A stretch of 64,000 bases of DNA from DASQHW01 sp963837155 (GCA_963837155.1 CAWIMB010000002.1:2604001-2668000); one strand, 5' to 3'; counted from the first letter of the stretch, positions 52,895 through 62,403 are shown. A program made the numbers and translations. Notes: generated by a model from the sequence alone, not told the origin.

Positions 52895-52940
52895 CGTTTG
52901 GTCACTTGATCGCGGACGTCCGCGTGCAACTGCCCAAACG
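52895..52940. repeat. 46-bp palindromic repeat, family A copy 3
   Basis: CGTTTGGTCACTTGATC pairs with GCAACTGCCCAAACG around CGCGGACGTCCGCG. It lies 11 bases downstream of the thrS stop and directly before the GTG start of the HIT gene on the minus strand, so it replaces the normal leader of that gene. Confidence 0.8.
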
Positions 52941-52950
52941 GTCGCATGGC

Positions 52951-54957
52951 TCAGCGATGCTCGGCGACCTCGGCCGCGAGTTGCTCGACGAACGCGTCGA
53001 CGTGGACGCCCTTGTCTGGGTGATCGCTGCCCCGCTTGTTCACGCCGACGGTGCCCGCTTCGACGTCGTCGTCACCGACCACGAGGATGTACGGCACCTT
53101 CTCCATCTTCGAACGGCGGATGCGCGCGCCCAGCGCACCGGCCGAGCCGTCGACGATCTCGGCGCGGAACCCTTCGGCGTTCAGCCGGTCGACGATGCGG
53201 AACGCGTATGCGTCGTGCCGGTCACTCACCGGGAGAACGACCGCTTGCACCGGCGCAAGCCACGCGGGAAACGCGCCGGCGTAGTGCTCGACGAGGATCG
53301 CGAAGAACCGCTCGACCGATCCGAACAGCGCGCGGTGGATCATGATCGGCGTGTGCCGCTCGTTGTCGGTGCCGACGTAATGGATGTCGAAACGCTGGGG
53401 CGTCTGGAAGTCGAGCTGGATCGTCGACATCTGCCACGTGCGACCGATCGCGTCGCGCGCCTGCACGCTGATCTTGGGCCCATAGAACGCGCCGCCGCCC
53501 TCGTCGAGCACGAGTTCCAGATCCTTGCCCATCGCGACTTGCCGCAACGTCTCGGTGGCCTCTTCCCACTCCTCGTCCGAGCCCACCGCCTTACCTGGCG
53601 GCTTGGTCGACAATTCGAGGTAGAAGTCGTCAAGCCCGTAGTCGCGCAGCAAGTCGAGGACGAAGTCGAGCAACGACGCGAGCTCGCCCGACATCTGTTC
53701 CTTGCTGCAGAAGATGTGCGCGTCATCCTGGGTCATGCCACGCACGCGCGTGAGCCCGTGGACAACGCCCGACTTCTCGTAGCGGTACACCGAACCGAAC
53801 TCGAACAGGCGCAGTGGCAACTCACGATAGGAACGGGTGCGGTGTCGGTAGATCAGGACGTGGAACGGGCAGTTCATGGGCTTGAGGTAGTAGTTCGTGC
53901 CCTCGCCTCCTTGCCCGCCCTCTTCGACGTGCAGCGGCGGGAACATGCCGTCCGCGAACCACTGCAAGTGCCCTGAGGTCTGGAACAGGCCTTCCTTCGC
54001 GATGTGCGGGCTGTTCACGAACGAGTAGCCGGACCTCTCGTGCCGCTCGCGCGAGTACTCCTCCATGATGCGGCGCACGAGCGCGCCCTTCGGATGGAAC
54101 ACCGGCAGGCCCGAGCCGATCTCCTCGGGGAACGAGAACAAATCGAGCTCGACGCCGAGCTTGCGATGGTCGCGCTTCTCGGCTTCCTCGAGGCGGTGCA
54201 GATGCTCTTCGAGCGCGGCCTTGGACTCCCATGCGGTGCCGTAGATGCGTTGCAGCATCGGGCCCTTCTCATTGCCGCGCCAGTACGCGCCGGCAACCTT
54301 CGTGAGCTTGAACGCGCCGATCCGTCCCGTCGACGGCACGTGCGGACCGCGACACAGGTCGACGAAGCTCACCTGGCCGTCGGTCATGTTGCGGTACACC
54401 GACACGCAAGCGTCGCCGCCGACCTCGCTCGCGTCCTCCTCCGACGCGTCGCCGGCGCGCACCTTCTCGATGATCTCGCGCTTGTACGGCTGATCGGCGA
54501 ACAGCGACAGTGCGTCGTCGTAGCTCAACTCGTCGCGGACGAAGCGCTCGTCGGACTTCACGACCCTGCGCATCTCGTCCTCGATGCGACCGAGGTCGTC
54601 GTCGGAGAACGTCTCGCCACCGGGAAGCTCGAAGTCGTAGTAGAAGCCGTCGGTGATCGCCGGACCGATCGCGTACTTGGCGCCCGGGAACAGCCGCGTG
54701 ACCGCTTCGGCCATGACGTGCGCGGAGGAATGCCGGAGCACCTCGCGGCCGGCGTCCGAGTCGGCGACGATGATCTGGAGGTCCGTGTCGTGCTCGAGGG
54801 GGGACGACAGGTCGACCCACTCGCCGCCGGCCTTGGCCGCCACCGCGGCCTTTGCGAGCCGGGACCCGATCTTCGCCGCCACGTCGCCCGGCGTCGTGCC
54901 ACGCGGATACTCCCGGCTCGAACCGTCGGGAAGCGTGACGCTGATCTGCTCGCTCAT
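52951..54957 (-). CDS. thrS: Threonyl-tRNA synthetase ThrS
   Basis: A 668-residue class II synthetase. The N-terminal TGS domain (ISVTLPDGSSREYPRGTT) and the editing domain with its HSSAHVMAEAVTRLFP and DLCRGPHVPSTGRIGAFKL motifs precede the catalytic core. The zinc site is built by MNCPFHVLIYRHRTRSYR and later histidines, and motif 2 is SVYRYEKSGVVHGLTRVRGMTQDDAH. The anticodon-binding domain ends the protein. Intact in one frame. It heads the thrS-HIT-pgsA order typical of actinobacteria. Confidence 0.97.
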   Translation of the reverse strand: MSEQISVTLPDGSSREYPRGTTPGDVAAKIGSRLAKAAVAAKAGGEWVDLSSPLEHDTDLQIIVADSDAGREVLRHSSAHVMAEAVTRLFPGAKYAIGPAITDGFYYDFELPGGETFSDDDLGRIEDEMRRVVKSDERFVRDELSYDDALSLFADQPYKREIIEKVRAGDASEEDASEVGGDACVSVYRNMTDGQVSFVDLCRGPHVPSTGRIGAFKLTKVAGAYWRGNEKGPMLQRIYGTAWESKAALEEHLHRLEEAEKRDHRKLGVELDLFSFPEEIGSGLPVFHPKGALVRRIMEEYSRERHERSGYSFVNSPHIAKEGLFQTSGHLQWFADGMFPPLHVEEGGQGGEGTNYYLKPMNCPFHVLIYRHRTRSYRELPLRLFEFGSVYRYEKSGVVHGLTRVRGMTQDDAHIFCSKEQMSGELASLLDFVLDLLRDYGLDDFYLELSTKPPGKAVGSDEEWEEATETLRQVAMGKDLELVLDEGGGAFYGPKISVQARDAIGRTWQMSTIQLDFQTPQRFDIHYVGTDNERHTPIMIHRALFGSVERFFAILVEHYAGAFPAWLAPVQAVVLPVSDRHDAYAFRIVDRLNAEGFRAEIVDGSAGALGARIRRSKMEKVPYILVVGDDDVEAGTVGVNKRGSDHPDKGVHVDAFVEQLAAEVAEHR

Positions 54958-55043
54958 TGGTATCTCAGTCGGCCGGACGGATATCCGGTCGAGGCTACCA
55001 ATGCCTCAACGCGCCATTGGGGACGTTTTTCCGAGCGACAATC

Positions 55044-55095
55044 ATGGGTCGACTCCGCGCTCCGCTCCCCTACGGTCGCTTCGCTGTCGTCTCCC
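55044..55095 (-). repeat. Family C repeat, distant copy
   Basis: Begins ATGGGTCGACTCCGCGCTCC and ends GTCGCTTCGCTGTCGTCTCC, matching the tandem array at 51745-51912 with about three changes. On the minus strand it begins directly after the stop of a tiny open frame, as the array does after the hypothetical membrane protein. Confidence 0.85.
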
Positions 55096-55187
55096 TAGAC
55101 CACGACGAGCGCGACGACGCACCAGACGAGCACGACGGCAAAGACGAACCACTCGAGGATGCTCGTACGGCGATCGGCGGCGAACAC
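55095..55187 (-). CDS. Possible 30-residue single-helix membrane peptide
   Basis: A short minus-strand frame from GTG (55187) to TAG (55095): MFAADRRTSILEWFVFAVVL followed by VWCVVALVVV. Nearly the whole second half is one hydrophobic helix, with charged residues before it, the shape of a small membrane protein. GGGAGC lies directly before the GTG, closer than usual. The frame is short and could be chance, but the hydrophobic pattern and the repeat placed at its stop support it. Confidence 0.35.
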   Translation of the reverse strand: MFAADRRTSILEWFVFAVVLVWCVVALVVV

Positions 55188-55309
55188 GCTCCCGGACTAC
55201 CCACTCCGCGCACCTCGCCGCCAACGCGTCGACGCGGCATATGGGACGTCGAGATCGACACGGCGCGAAGAACGCGCCGACACGCACGCGGATTGGTTGA
55301 CCCTGGTTG

Positions 55310-56500
55310 TCAGGGTGTCGCGCCGACGCCGATCGGGCGTTCCAGGTCGATGCCGAGCAGTTGCCCGAGCTCGCACAACACTGCGTGCGCGTTCGGGTCG
55401 TCGCCTCCCGAGAGGATCGCGCTCGCGAGATCGTCGAGCGCGTCGAGCGCACGCGGCGTGTCGAGATCGTTGTCGATGGCGTCGCGCACTCGTTGTGCGT
55501 ACGGCTGCGGATCGGGACCGCTCTCGCGCGCCGCGGCCGCGAGCAGCCGGTGGAGCAAGGCGGTGCCTTCCTCAAGATCCGTGTCGTACCACTCGAACCC
55601 ATGGCGGTAATGGTGACGCAGCAGCGCGAGACGGATTGCGCGTGGATCGGCCATCTTCAACAGGTCGCTGACAAACACGAGGTTGCCGAGCGACTTCGAC
55701 ATCTTCTCGCCCTCGTAGTTCACCATCGCGGAGTGGAGCCAGTGCTTGACGAACGGCTTGCCGGTGATCGATTCGCTCTGCGCGATCTCGCACTCGTGGT
55801 GCGGGAAGATCAAATCGGTGCCGCCGCCGTGCAAGTCGAGCGTGGGACCGTGCTCGTGCATCGACATCGCCGAGCACTCGATGTGCCATCCGGGCCGGCC
55901 GACGCCGAACGGGGCTCGCCAGGCGGGTTCGTCGGCGAGCGACGGCTGCCACAGGACGAAGTCGAGCGGCGCGCGACGATGCGGGTCGTCGGGATTGCCG
56001 CCCCGTTCGCGTGCCAGACGCACCATCTGCTCCTCGGAATAGTGCGACAGTTCGCCGTAGGAGGGAAATGTCGAGACGTCGAAGTACGCGGTGCCGTGCG
56101 TCAGGTAGGCGTGGCCGGAGTCCAGCAGCTTGGCGACGAGATCGATGATCAGGTCGACGGCTTCGGTGGCGCGCGGCTCGGCGATCGGCGGCCGCATTTC
56201 GAGCGCGGCCATGTCGCTGTGGAAGCGGGCCATCTCGGCGTCCGCGAGCTCCAGGTAGGGCACGCCGAGCTCGCGGGCCTTCGGAAGGATCGAGTCGTCG
56301 ACGTCGGTGATGTTGCGCACCATCCGCACTTCGTGGCCGAGCTCCTCGAGCCGCCGGATCAGCACGTCGTACGTCAAGTAGGTCCCAGCGTGGCCGAGGT
56401 GCGTCGAGTCGTAGGGCGTAATGCCGCACACGTACATGCACACGGTGGGCGGCGGCTCGAACGGCACGACGGCCCGACGGGCAGTGTCGTACAGCCGCAT
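55310..56500 (-). CDS. mshC: Mycothiol ligase MshC (cysteine:GlcN-Ins ligase)
   Basis: A 396-residue CysS-like enzyme that joins cysteine to GlcN-inositol in mycothiol synthesis. It contains CGITPYDSTHLGHAGTYLTY (residues 25-44); the ITPYD-T-LGHA form is that of MshC, whereas CysS has a PTVYD-HIGN form. WHIECSAM at 205-212 and KMSKS at 266-270 follow, then DPRAIRLALLRHHYRHGFEW, again MshC-like. Length is close to the 410 of MshC and shorter than CysS. CysS itself must be elsewhere. Mycothiol and PIM genes both draw on inositol phosphate. Confidence 0.82.
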   Translation of the reverse strand: MRLYDTARRAVVPFEPPPTVCMYVCGITPYDSTHLGHAGTYLTYDVLIRRLEELGHEVRMVRNITDVDDSILPKARELGVPYLELADAEMARFHSDMAALEMRPPIAEPRATEAVDLIIDLVAKLLDSGHAYLTHGTAYFDVSTFPSYGELSHYSEEQMVRLARERGGNPDDPHRRAPLDFVLWQPSLADEPAWRAPFGVGRPGWHIECSAMSMHEHGPTLDLHGGGTDLIFPHHECEIAQSESITGKPFVKHWLHSAMVNYEGEKMSKSLGNLVFVSDLLKMADPRAIRLALLRHHYRHGFEWYDTDLEEGTALLHRLLAAAARESGPDPQPYAQRVRDAIDNDLDTPRALDALDDLASAILSGGDDPNAHAVLCELGQLLGIDLERPIGVGATP

Positions 56501-56516
56501 CACCACGCCGGCAACC

Positions 56517-57293
56517 CTACTCGGGCCAGGTCTTCCCGAAGCCCGACACGTCGAGGATCCGACCGGTGAAGTCGGTGTCGATCTGCGCCGCAAGCGTCGC
56601 GACCGGAGCGACGACCGCGTCGGGCGTGGTCCAGTTCGACCAGTCGAAATCGTCGCCGAGCTCACGTGTCGACATCTCGGTCTTCACCGCGCCCGGTCGC
56701 AGTGCGTTGATTGTGATGCCCAGCGGGCGCAGCTCGGGTGCAAGCGCGCTCGTGAAGCGCTCCATCGCCGCCTTGGCCACGACGTAGAACAGGAAGCCCG
56801 GCGGCATGAACTTGGTCGCGGCGTGGTCGGCGCCGCCCGACGAGATATTCACAATGCTGCCCCCACCGCCCCTCGCCATGTGCGGGACGACGGCGCGGCA
56901 CAGCAGGTAGAGGCTGCGTACGTTCACGCGCATCGACGTGTCCCACTGCGCAACCGTCGACTCTTCGAACGAGGCGCGCGTTCCCGCCATCGCGTTGTTG
57001 ACGAGCACATCGATCCGTCCGAGCTCGCCGACTGTGGTTTCGACCAGTCGCTCAATGTCATCGGGATCACCGATGTCGCATCGGACCGGGACGGCCGTGC
57101 CGCCGGCGGCGCGAATCGCGTTCGCGGTCTCGGCGATGCTGCCCGGCAATGCGTCCGCACCTGTGTCCGGTTCTTCCGTACGCGCCGCGCACACGATCTT
57201 GGCACCGAGCTCGGCCAGGCCGAGCGCGAGGCCTTTCCCGATCCCCCGCGATGCACCGGTAACGATGATGACCCGGTCAGCCAGCGGGTCCAT
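56517..57293 (-). CDS. Short-chain dehydrogenase/reductase
   Basis: A 258-residue SDR with the nucleotide motif TGASRGIGKG at 13-22, NNAMAG near 92-97, a catalytic serine in VNISSGG and the YVVAK motif near 160. The substrate cannot be told. It ends 16 bases before the mshC start and begins 6 bases after the NpdG-like gene, so the three genes may form one transcript. The final residues contain DFTGRILDVSGFGK. Confidence 0.92.
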   Translation of the reverse strand: MDPLADRVIIVTGASRGIGKGLALGLAELGAKIVCAARTEEPDTGADALPGSIAETANAIRAAGGTAVPVRCDIGDPDDIERLVETTVGELGRIDVLVNNAMAGTRASFEESTVAQWDTSMRVNVRSLYLLCRAVVPHMARGGGGSIVNISSGGADHAATKFMPPGFLFYVVAKAAMERFTSALAPELRPLGITINALRPGAVKTEMSTRELGDDFDWSNWTTPDAVVAPVATLAAQIDTDFTGRILDVSGFGKTWPE

Positions 57294-57299
57294 GCGGCG

Positions 57300-57960
57300 T
57301 CAGCGGGAAACGGTCGTCAGCTTCAGGCTTGCCCGCATCTTGTGCCGGATGTTGATCGTCAACAGCACCGCCGCGAACGTCTCCATGCCGACGGCATTGC
57401 GCAGCGACCCGCCGTCGAGCGGTCGGAGATTCGGGATCGAGCGGGTGATCTCCATCAGCGTGACCTTCGCTTCGTCCTCGTCGCCGAGCACCACGACGTC
57501 GCTCTCCATCTCCTGATCGAGGTTCGGCGAATTCGGCGGCGGGGACGAGATGGAACCCGGTGCAGACACGCGACCGCCACAACAAGGCTTGGATCTCGGC
57601 CGCGACCGAGCCGTGTGGTGGCAACACCGCGTTGAACTCGTTGCCGTGCTTCACGAGATTGTTCGCCATCGAGACCACGATCTTGCCAGGCAGCCGTTCG
57701 GCGTGTTCCTGCACAGTCGGGATCGCGGAATCGGCGTGGACGGCGAGGATCACCACCGGCGCGTCACATGCCCACGCGTTGTCGCAGGCGATGAGGCGCC
57801 CGGCCACGCGGTCGCCCCACTCCTTCTCGAGCTCGTCGACCGACGCGAGCGCCTTGTCGACCGCGCGTGATCCGAACAACACCTCGTGCCCGACGCTCGC
57901 GAGCCGCGCCGCGAGCCCCCTTCCGGCTGGACCGGTCGCCCCCAAGATCCCGATACGCAT
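57300..57960 (-). CDS. npdG: NADPH-dependent F420 reductase-like protein, NpdG type (one frameshift)
   Basis: About 220 residues. The N-terminal Rossmann motif is MRIGILGATGPAGRGLAARLASVGHEVLFGSR, followed by VVILAVHADSAIPTVQEH and GKIVVSMANNLVKHG. Near 57525 the frame shifts; the C-terminal part (QEMESDVVVLGDEDEAKVTLMEIT, LRPLDGGSLRNAVGMETFAAVLLTIN) belongs to the same fold. Such proteins reduce F420 with NADPH or oxidise F420H2; others of this shape are NAD(P)-binding proteins of unknown function. Next to an LLM F420 enzyme, the F420 role is favoured. The missing residues at the joint look like a homopolymer or GC indel. Confidence 0.8.
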
Positions 57961-57980
57961 TCGTGGGAGGATACTCAGGT

Positions 57981-58841
57981 ATGAAATTTGGTCTCATGTT
58001 CGCCAACGCCGGTCCGCTCTCCGAAGCCGAGAACGCGGTTGGCCTTGCGCAGCTTGTCGAAGAGCTCGGCTTCGAATCCGTGTGGACCGTCGAGCACGTT
58101 GTCGTTCCCTCCGGTTACCAGTCGGCCTATCCGTACTCCCCCGATGGCCGGATGCCGGGCGGCGAAGACGTGCCGATCCCTGACCCGTTGATCTGGCTCG
58201 CATACGTCGGCGCCGCGACAACACGTTTGCGCTTGGCGACCGGCATCTTGATCCTGCCGCAACGCAACCCGGTGATCCTCGCCAAAGAGCTTGCGACACT
58301 CGACCGCCTCACCGGCGGGCGGCTCGAGCTGGGCATCGGTGTTGGTTGGCTGCAAGAAGAGTTCGACGCGCTCGGCGTGCCGTTCGAAGGTCGCGGCAAA
58401 CGCACCGACGAATACGTCGACGTGCTGCGTCGCTTGTGGCGCGAGCCCGAGACCGCGTACGACGGCACGTTCATGCAGTTCGCTGCGTTGAAGTCGTTCC
58501 CGAAGCCGGCGTCCGCGGGCGGGCCGCCGATTCACATCGGCGGGCACACGAAGGCGGCGGCGCGCCGCGCCGGCCGGATCGGCGACGGCTTCTTCCCGGG
58601 CCGCGCCGGCGACGAGCTCGTGGCACTGCTCGACGAGATGCGCAAGGCCGCTGTCGACGCCGGACGCGATCCCGACGCGATCGAGATCACGTCGGGCGGT
58701 GCCCTCGACCTCGATTCGGTGAAGCAAGCCGCGGACCTGGGCGTCGCGCGCTACATCGTCCCGCCGCTGGCCTTCGACCTGCCAACATTGCGCGAGCGAC
58801 TCGGCAAGTTCGCCGACAACGTCATCGCCAACGCGGGTTAA
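57981..58841 (+). CDS. F420-dependent LLM-class oxidoreductase
   Basis: A 286-residue TIM-barrel enzyme of the luciferase-like family. Motifs: MKFGLMFANAGPLSE, ELGFESVWTVEHVVVPSGY, RLATGILILPQRNPVILAKELATLDRLTGGRLELGIGVGW, and PPIHIGGHTKAAARRAGRIGDGFFP. The pattern is that of TIGR03619-type actinobacterial F420 enzymes. The substrate is unknown. The ATG at 57981 is only 20 bases from the divergent npdG start; its promoter must lie inside the npdG coding region or vice versa. It converges with dnaE across a family B palindrome. Confidence 0.92.
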   Translation: MKFGLMFANAGPLSEAENAVGLAQLVEELGFESVWTVEHVVVPSGYQSAYPYSPDGRMPGGEDVPIPDPLIWLAYVGAATTRLRLATGILILPQRNPVILAKELATLDRLTGGRLELGIGVGWLQEEFDALGVPFEGRGKRTDEYVDVLRRLWREPETAYDGTFMQFAALKSFPKPASAGGPPIHIGGHTKAAARRAGRIGDGFFPGRAGDELVALLDEMRKAAVDAGRDPDAIEITSGGALDLDSVKQAADLGVARYIVPPLAFDLPTLRERLGKFADNVIANAG

Positions 58842-58852
58842 CGCACCATCTG

Positions 58853-58892
58853 TTGGCAGCAAAATCCGCGCATAGCGCGGGTTTTGCTGCCA
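58853..58892 (+). repeat. Palindromic repeat, family B copy 3
   Basis: TTGGCAGCAAAATCCGCGC, core AT, then GCGCGGGTTTTGCTGCCA, with CATCTGTT flanks on both sides. It lies between the convergent LLM and dnaE genes, starting 12 bases after the LLM stop. A short TTTTT run follows on the plus strand, so it may serve as a terminator for the LLM gene. Confidence 0.8.
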
Positions 58893-58908
58893 TCTGTTGT
58901 GGCCTTTT

Positions 58909-61900
58909 TCAGCCGATGCACTCGGCGCCGAAGAGGATTCTCAGTTCGGCGAAGAGGCCGTTGCGGGCGTCGCAGCGGAACTCGTCGCCCAGGCGCAACA
59001 CGGTCTCCTTGTCGGGACCGGCGAGGTGCACGAGCACCGGGCTGTCGCCGGGATGCGCGGCGAGGATCGCCTTCAGCTTCGTGACCCGTTCTTCATTGAG
59101 CGCGCCGACCTTCACGCGCACCCGCACGGGCGGCCCATGGTCGGCATGCACCTCGGGCCGCGTGACCTCCATCGCCATGAGCTTCGGCGTGTCCTCGCGC
59201 CCGTCGACCCGGCCCTTGACGGTCACGATCGCGTCGGGCGCGAGGAGCTCACCGAATTGCAGCATCGACTTGGGGAACACCATGACCTCGATCGCGGCCG
59301 CGAGGTCCTCGAGCACGAACGTCGCCATCAAGTCGCCGCGCTTGGTGTACTTGCGTTGCAACCCGGTGACGACGCCTGCGACGGTTCGCATCGCGCCGTC
59401 GTCGAGGTCGGCCAGTTCGGCGACCGAGCAGTCGACGTAACGGCGCAGCGCCCGCTCCGCACCCATCAACGGGTGATCACTCACGTAGAGGCCGAGCATC
59501 TCCTTTTCGGCGCGGAGTCGCTCGGTCTTGTCGAACTCGATGTCGGGGATCGGAAGGCGGTCGTCGAACACCTGGGCGTCGGGGTCGTCACCGGAACCGC
59601 CGCTATCGAAGAGACTCATCGTGCCCGCGTCGCGTTCACGTCGCCGGCGCAGCGCGGTGTCGACGATCTGCTCGAACACCATCAGCAGGCCCTTGCGGGG
59701 GTGCCCGAGGGAATCGAATGCGCCGCCGTTGATCAGCGACTCGATCGTGCGCTTGTTCAGGACCGACGGTTCGACACGTTCGCAGAAGTCGTGGAAGTCC
59801 GTGAACGGGCCGCCCGCATTCCGCTCCTCGATCAACAGCGTCGAGACACCCTCGCCGACATTGCGCACCGCCGACAGCCCGAAGCGGATCGCATGAGACT
59901 CGCAGGAAAAGTCGCTTTGTGATGCGTTGACATCGGGGACGAGCACCGGGATCTCGAGCTGACGGCATTCACCGAGATAGACCGATGCCCGGTCGAGGTT
60001 CGTCTTGACGCTGGTGAGCAGCGCGGCCAGGTATTGCACCGGGTAGTTGGCCTTCAACCACGCGGTTTGGTACGTGATGTAGCCGTAGCCGACGGTATGC
60101 GACTTGTTGAACGAGTAGTCGGCGAACGGCTCGATCTTGTCGAAGTAGTTCTCGGCGAACTCCTTGGAGTGGCCGTTGCGCACGCACCCGTCGACGAACT
60201 TCGCTCGCTCCTTCTTGATCAGCGCGCGGATCTTCTTGCCGGTGGCCTTGCGGAGGTTGTCGGCCTCTTCCAGCGTGTAACCCGCCAGCTTCTGCGCGAC
60301 ACGCATGAGCTGCTCTTGGTAGATCATCAGCCCGTACGTGGGCGCGAGGATCTCCTCGAGGTCAGGGTGGTCGAAGCTCACCGGACGCCGGCCGTTCTTG
60401 CGCTCGGCGTACTCGGTGTGCCAGTTCTGCGCCATCGGGCCCGGCCGGTACAGCGCGAGGACGGCCGACACGTGTTCGAACTCGGTCGGCGCCATCGCGC
60501 GCAGCAGCGCGCGCATCGGCGTTCCTTCGAGTTGGAACACACCGATCGTGTCGGCGCGTCGGAGAAGCTCGAACGTCTTGGTGTCGTCGAGCGGGAGATC
60601 GTCGATGTCGGGCCGGTCGCCGGTTGATGCCTCGATGAGGTTCAGCGCGATCTCCATCGCGTCGAGGTTGCGGAGCCCGAGGAAGTCCATCTTCAGCAGC
60701 CCGAGATCCTCGACGCCGTGCATCTCGTACTGCGTGACGATCGGCGCGTCCTCTTTGGCGGTTCCCGGCTCGGGCTTGCGCTGGATCGGCAGGTACTCGG
60801 TGAGCGGCTCGCGAGCGATCACGACGGCCGCCGCGTGGATCCCGTCCTGGCGGCGCAGCCCCTCCAGACCCCGGGCGACATCGATGACGCGGCGCGCGTC
60901 CGGATCGTCGTCGTACAGCGCACGCAGGTCGCCGGCCATCTTGTAGCCGTCGCCGTACTTCTCGTTCTTTTCGAAGCACGCGTGCAGTGGCGTGTCGCGG
61001 CCCATGATCAGCGGCGGCATCAGCTTCGCGATCTTGTCACCGACGAGATACGGATAGCCGAGCACGCGCGCGGCGTCGCGTACGGCAGCCCGAGCTTTGA
61101 TCGTAGAGAACGTGACGACTTGGGCGACGTGGTCGTGCCCGTACTTGTCCGCCGCGTAGCGGATCATCTCGCCCCGGTACCGCGAGTCGAAGTCCATGTC
61201 GATGTCGGGCATCTGCTTGCGGCCCGGGTTGAGGAACCGCTCGAACAGCAGGTCGTACTTGATCGGGTCGATGTCGACGATCCGCAGGCAGTACGCGACG
61301 CACGAGCCGGCCGCACTCCCCCGCCCGGGGCCGACGCGTATGCCGCGCGACTTCGCGTAGCGCACGAGGTCCCACACCACGAGGAAGTACGCCGGGAAGC
61401 CCATCGACGTGATCACGCCGAGCTCGTACTCGATGCGATCGAGCACGTGAAGCGGAGGCGAACCGTCGTACCGCTCCTTGGCGCCGTGCATCGTGAGCTC
61501 ACGCAGGTACGAGTTCTCGTCGTAGCCCTCGGGTACCGGGAACGCCGGCAACACCGCCTGGTTGAAGTCCAGTTCGACGTCGGCCCGTTCCGCGATCAGC
61601 AGCGTGTTGTCGCACGCGTCGGGAGCTTCGCGGAACACGTGGCGCATCTCGGCCGCGCTCTTGATGTAGAAGTCGTTGCCTTCGAACTTCAAGCGGTTCG
61701 GTTCGCTCTGCAGCGCACCGGTCTGCACGCACAGCAACGCGTCGTGCGCCTCGGCGTCCTCCTTGTGCGTGTAGTGGCTGTCGTTGGTCGCGAGCAGCGG
61801 CGCGCGCAATTTCGCGCGCGATGTCGAGCAGCGGGCGCAACACCTTGGCGTCGTCGTCCTGACCGTGATCCTGCAGTTCGACGAAGAAGTGCTCGCGGCC

Positions 61901-62401
61901 GAAGATGTCCTGGAACCGGGCCGCGGCTTCGAGCGCGGCTTGCTCTTCACCCTGCAGGACCAGCTGCGACACGAGGCCGCCGAGACAGCCAGTCGTCGCG
62001 GTGATCCCGGCATGCCGTCGCTCGAGCAGCTCCCAGTCGCTGCGCGGCTTGTAGTAGTAGCCGTCGAGGTAGGCGTCGCTCGCGATCTTGATGAGGTTGC
62101 GGTAGCCCTCGTTCGTCTCGGCGAGCATCGTGAGGTGGAAGATCTCGTGCTCGCTGCGCTTCGGCCGGTCGAAGCGCGACGTGTTCGTGAAGTAGCCCTC
62201 CATGCCGATGATCGGCTTGACGCCGACCTTGTGCGCGGCCTCGTACATCGGCAGAGCGCCGTACATGTTGCCGTGGTCGGTGATGCCTACGGCGGGCTGG
62301 CCATCGGCCGCCGCGGCCGCGACGACCTCGCCGATCCGCGACGCACCGTCGAGCATCGAGTACTCGGTGTGCAAATGGAGATGTACAAACGACTCCGCCA
62401 T
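58909..62401 (-). CDS. dnaE: DNA polymerase III alpha subunit DnaE (one frameshift)
   Basis: The replicative polymerase, about 1163 residues. From MAESFVHLHLHTEYSMLDGA it has an intact PHP domain (ITDHGNMYGALPMYEA). Near 61800 the frame changes, after LLDIAREI, to LRAPLLATNDSHYTHKEDAE. The catalytic aspartates are in MPDIDMDFD and the nearby VLGYPYLVGDKIAKL region. Further signatures are GRGSAAGSCVAYCL, HAAAVVIA and SFNKSHTVGYGYITYQTAWLK. An OB-fold and C-terminal domain complete it (GDLMATFVLEDLAAAIEVMVFP). An essential gene would not tolerate a real shift here, so an assembly error is likely. Four DnaA-box-like sites lie directly upstream. Confidence 0.95.
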
Positions 62402-62403
62402 GG

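Larger units (their letters stand above)
54958..55309. other. 352-bp region between thrS and mshC
   Basis: This gap holds the distant family C repeat (55044-55095), a possible 30-residue membrane peptide gene (55095-55187) and, on the thrS side, the thrS leader. The part near the mshC stop (55190-55309) shows no convincing reading frame: frames there are broken by a stop in the only hydrophobic reading. No T-box leader pattern was recognised upstream of thrS. Confidence 0.5.

Noticed and set aside
52895..52940. Family A copy 3 as a T-box or leader of the HIT gene
   Set aside because: The same sequence occurs at two unrelated loci, and it lacks T-box elements.
55310..56500. mshC considered as cysS
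   Set aside because: The CGITPYDSTHLGHAGTY motif, the AIRLALLRHHYR segment and the shorter length fit MshC better; CysS normally has a PTVYD-HIGN form.
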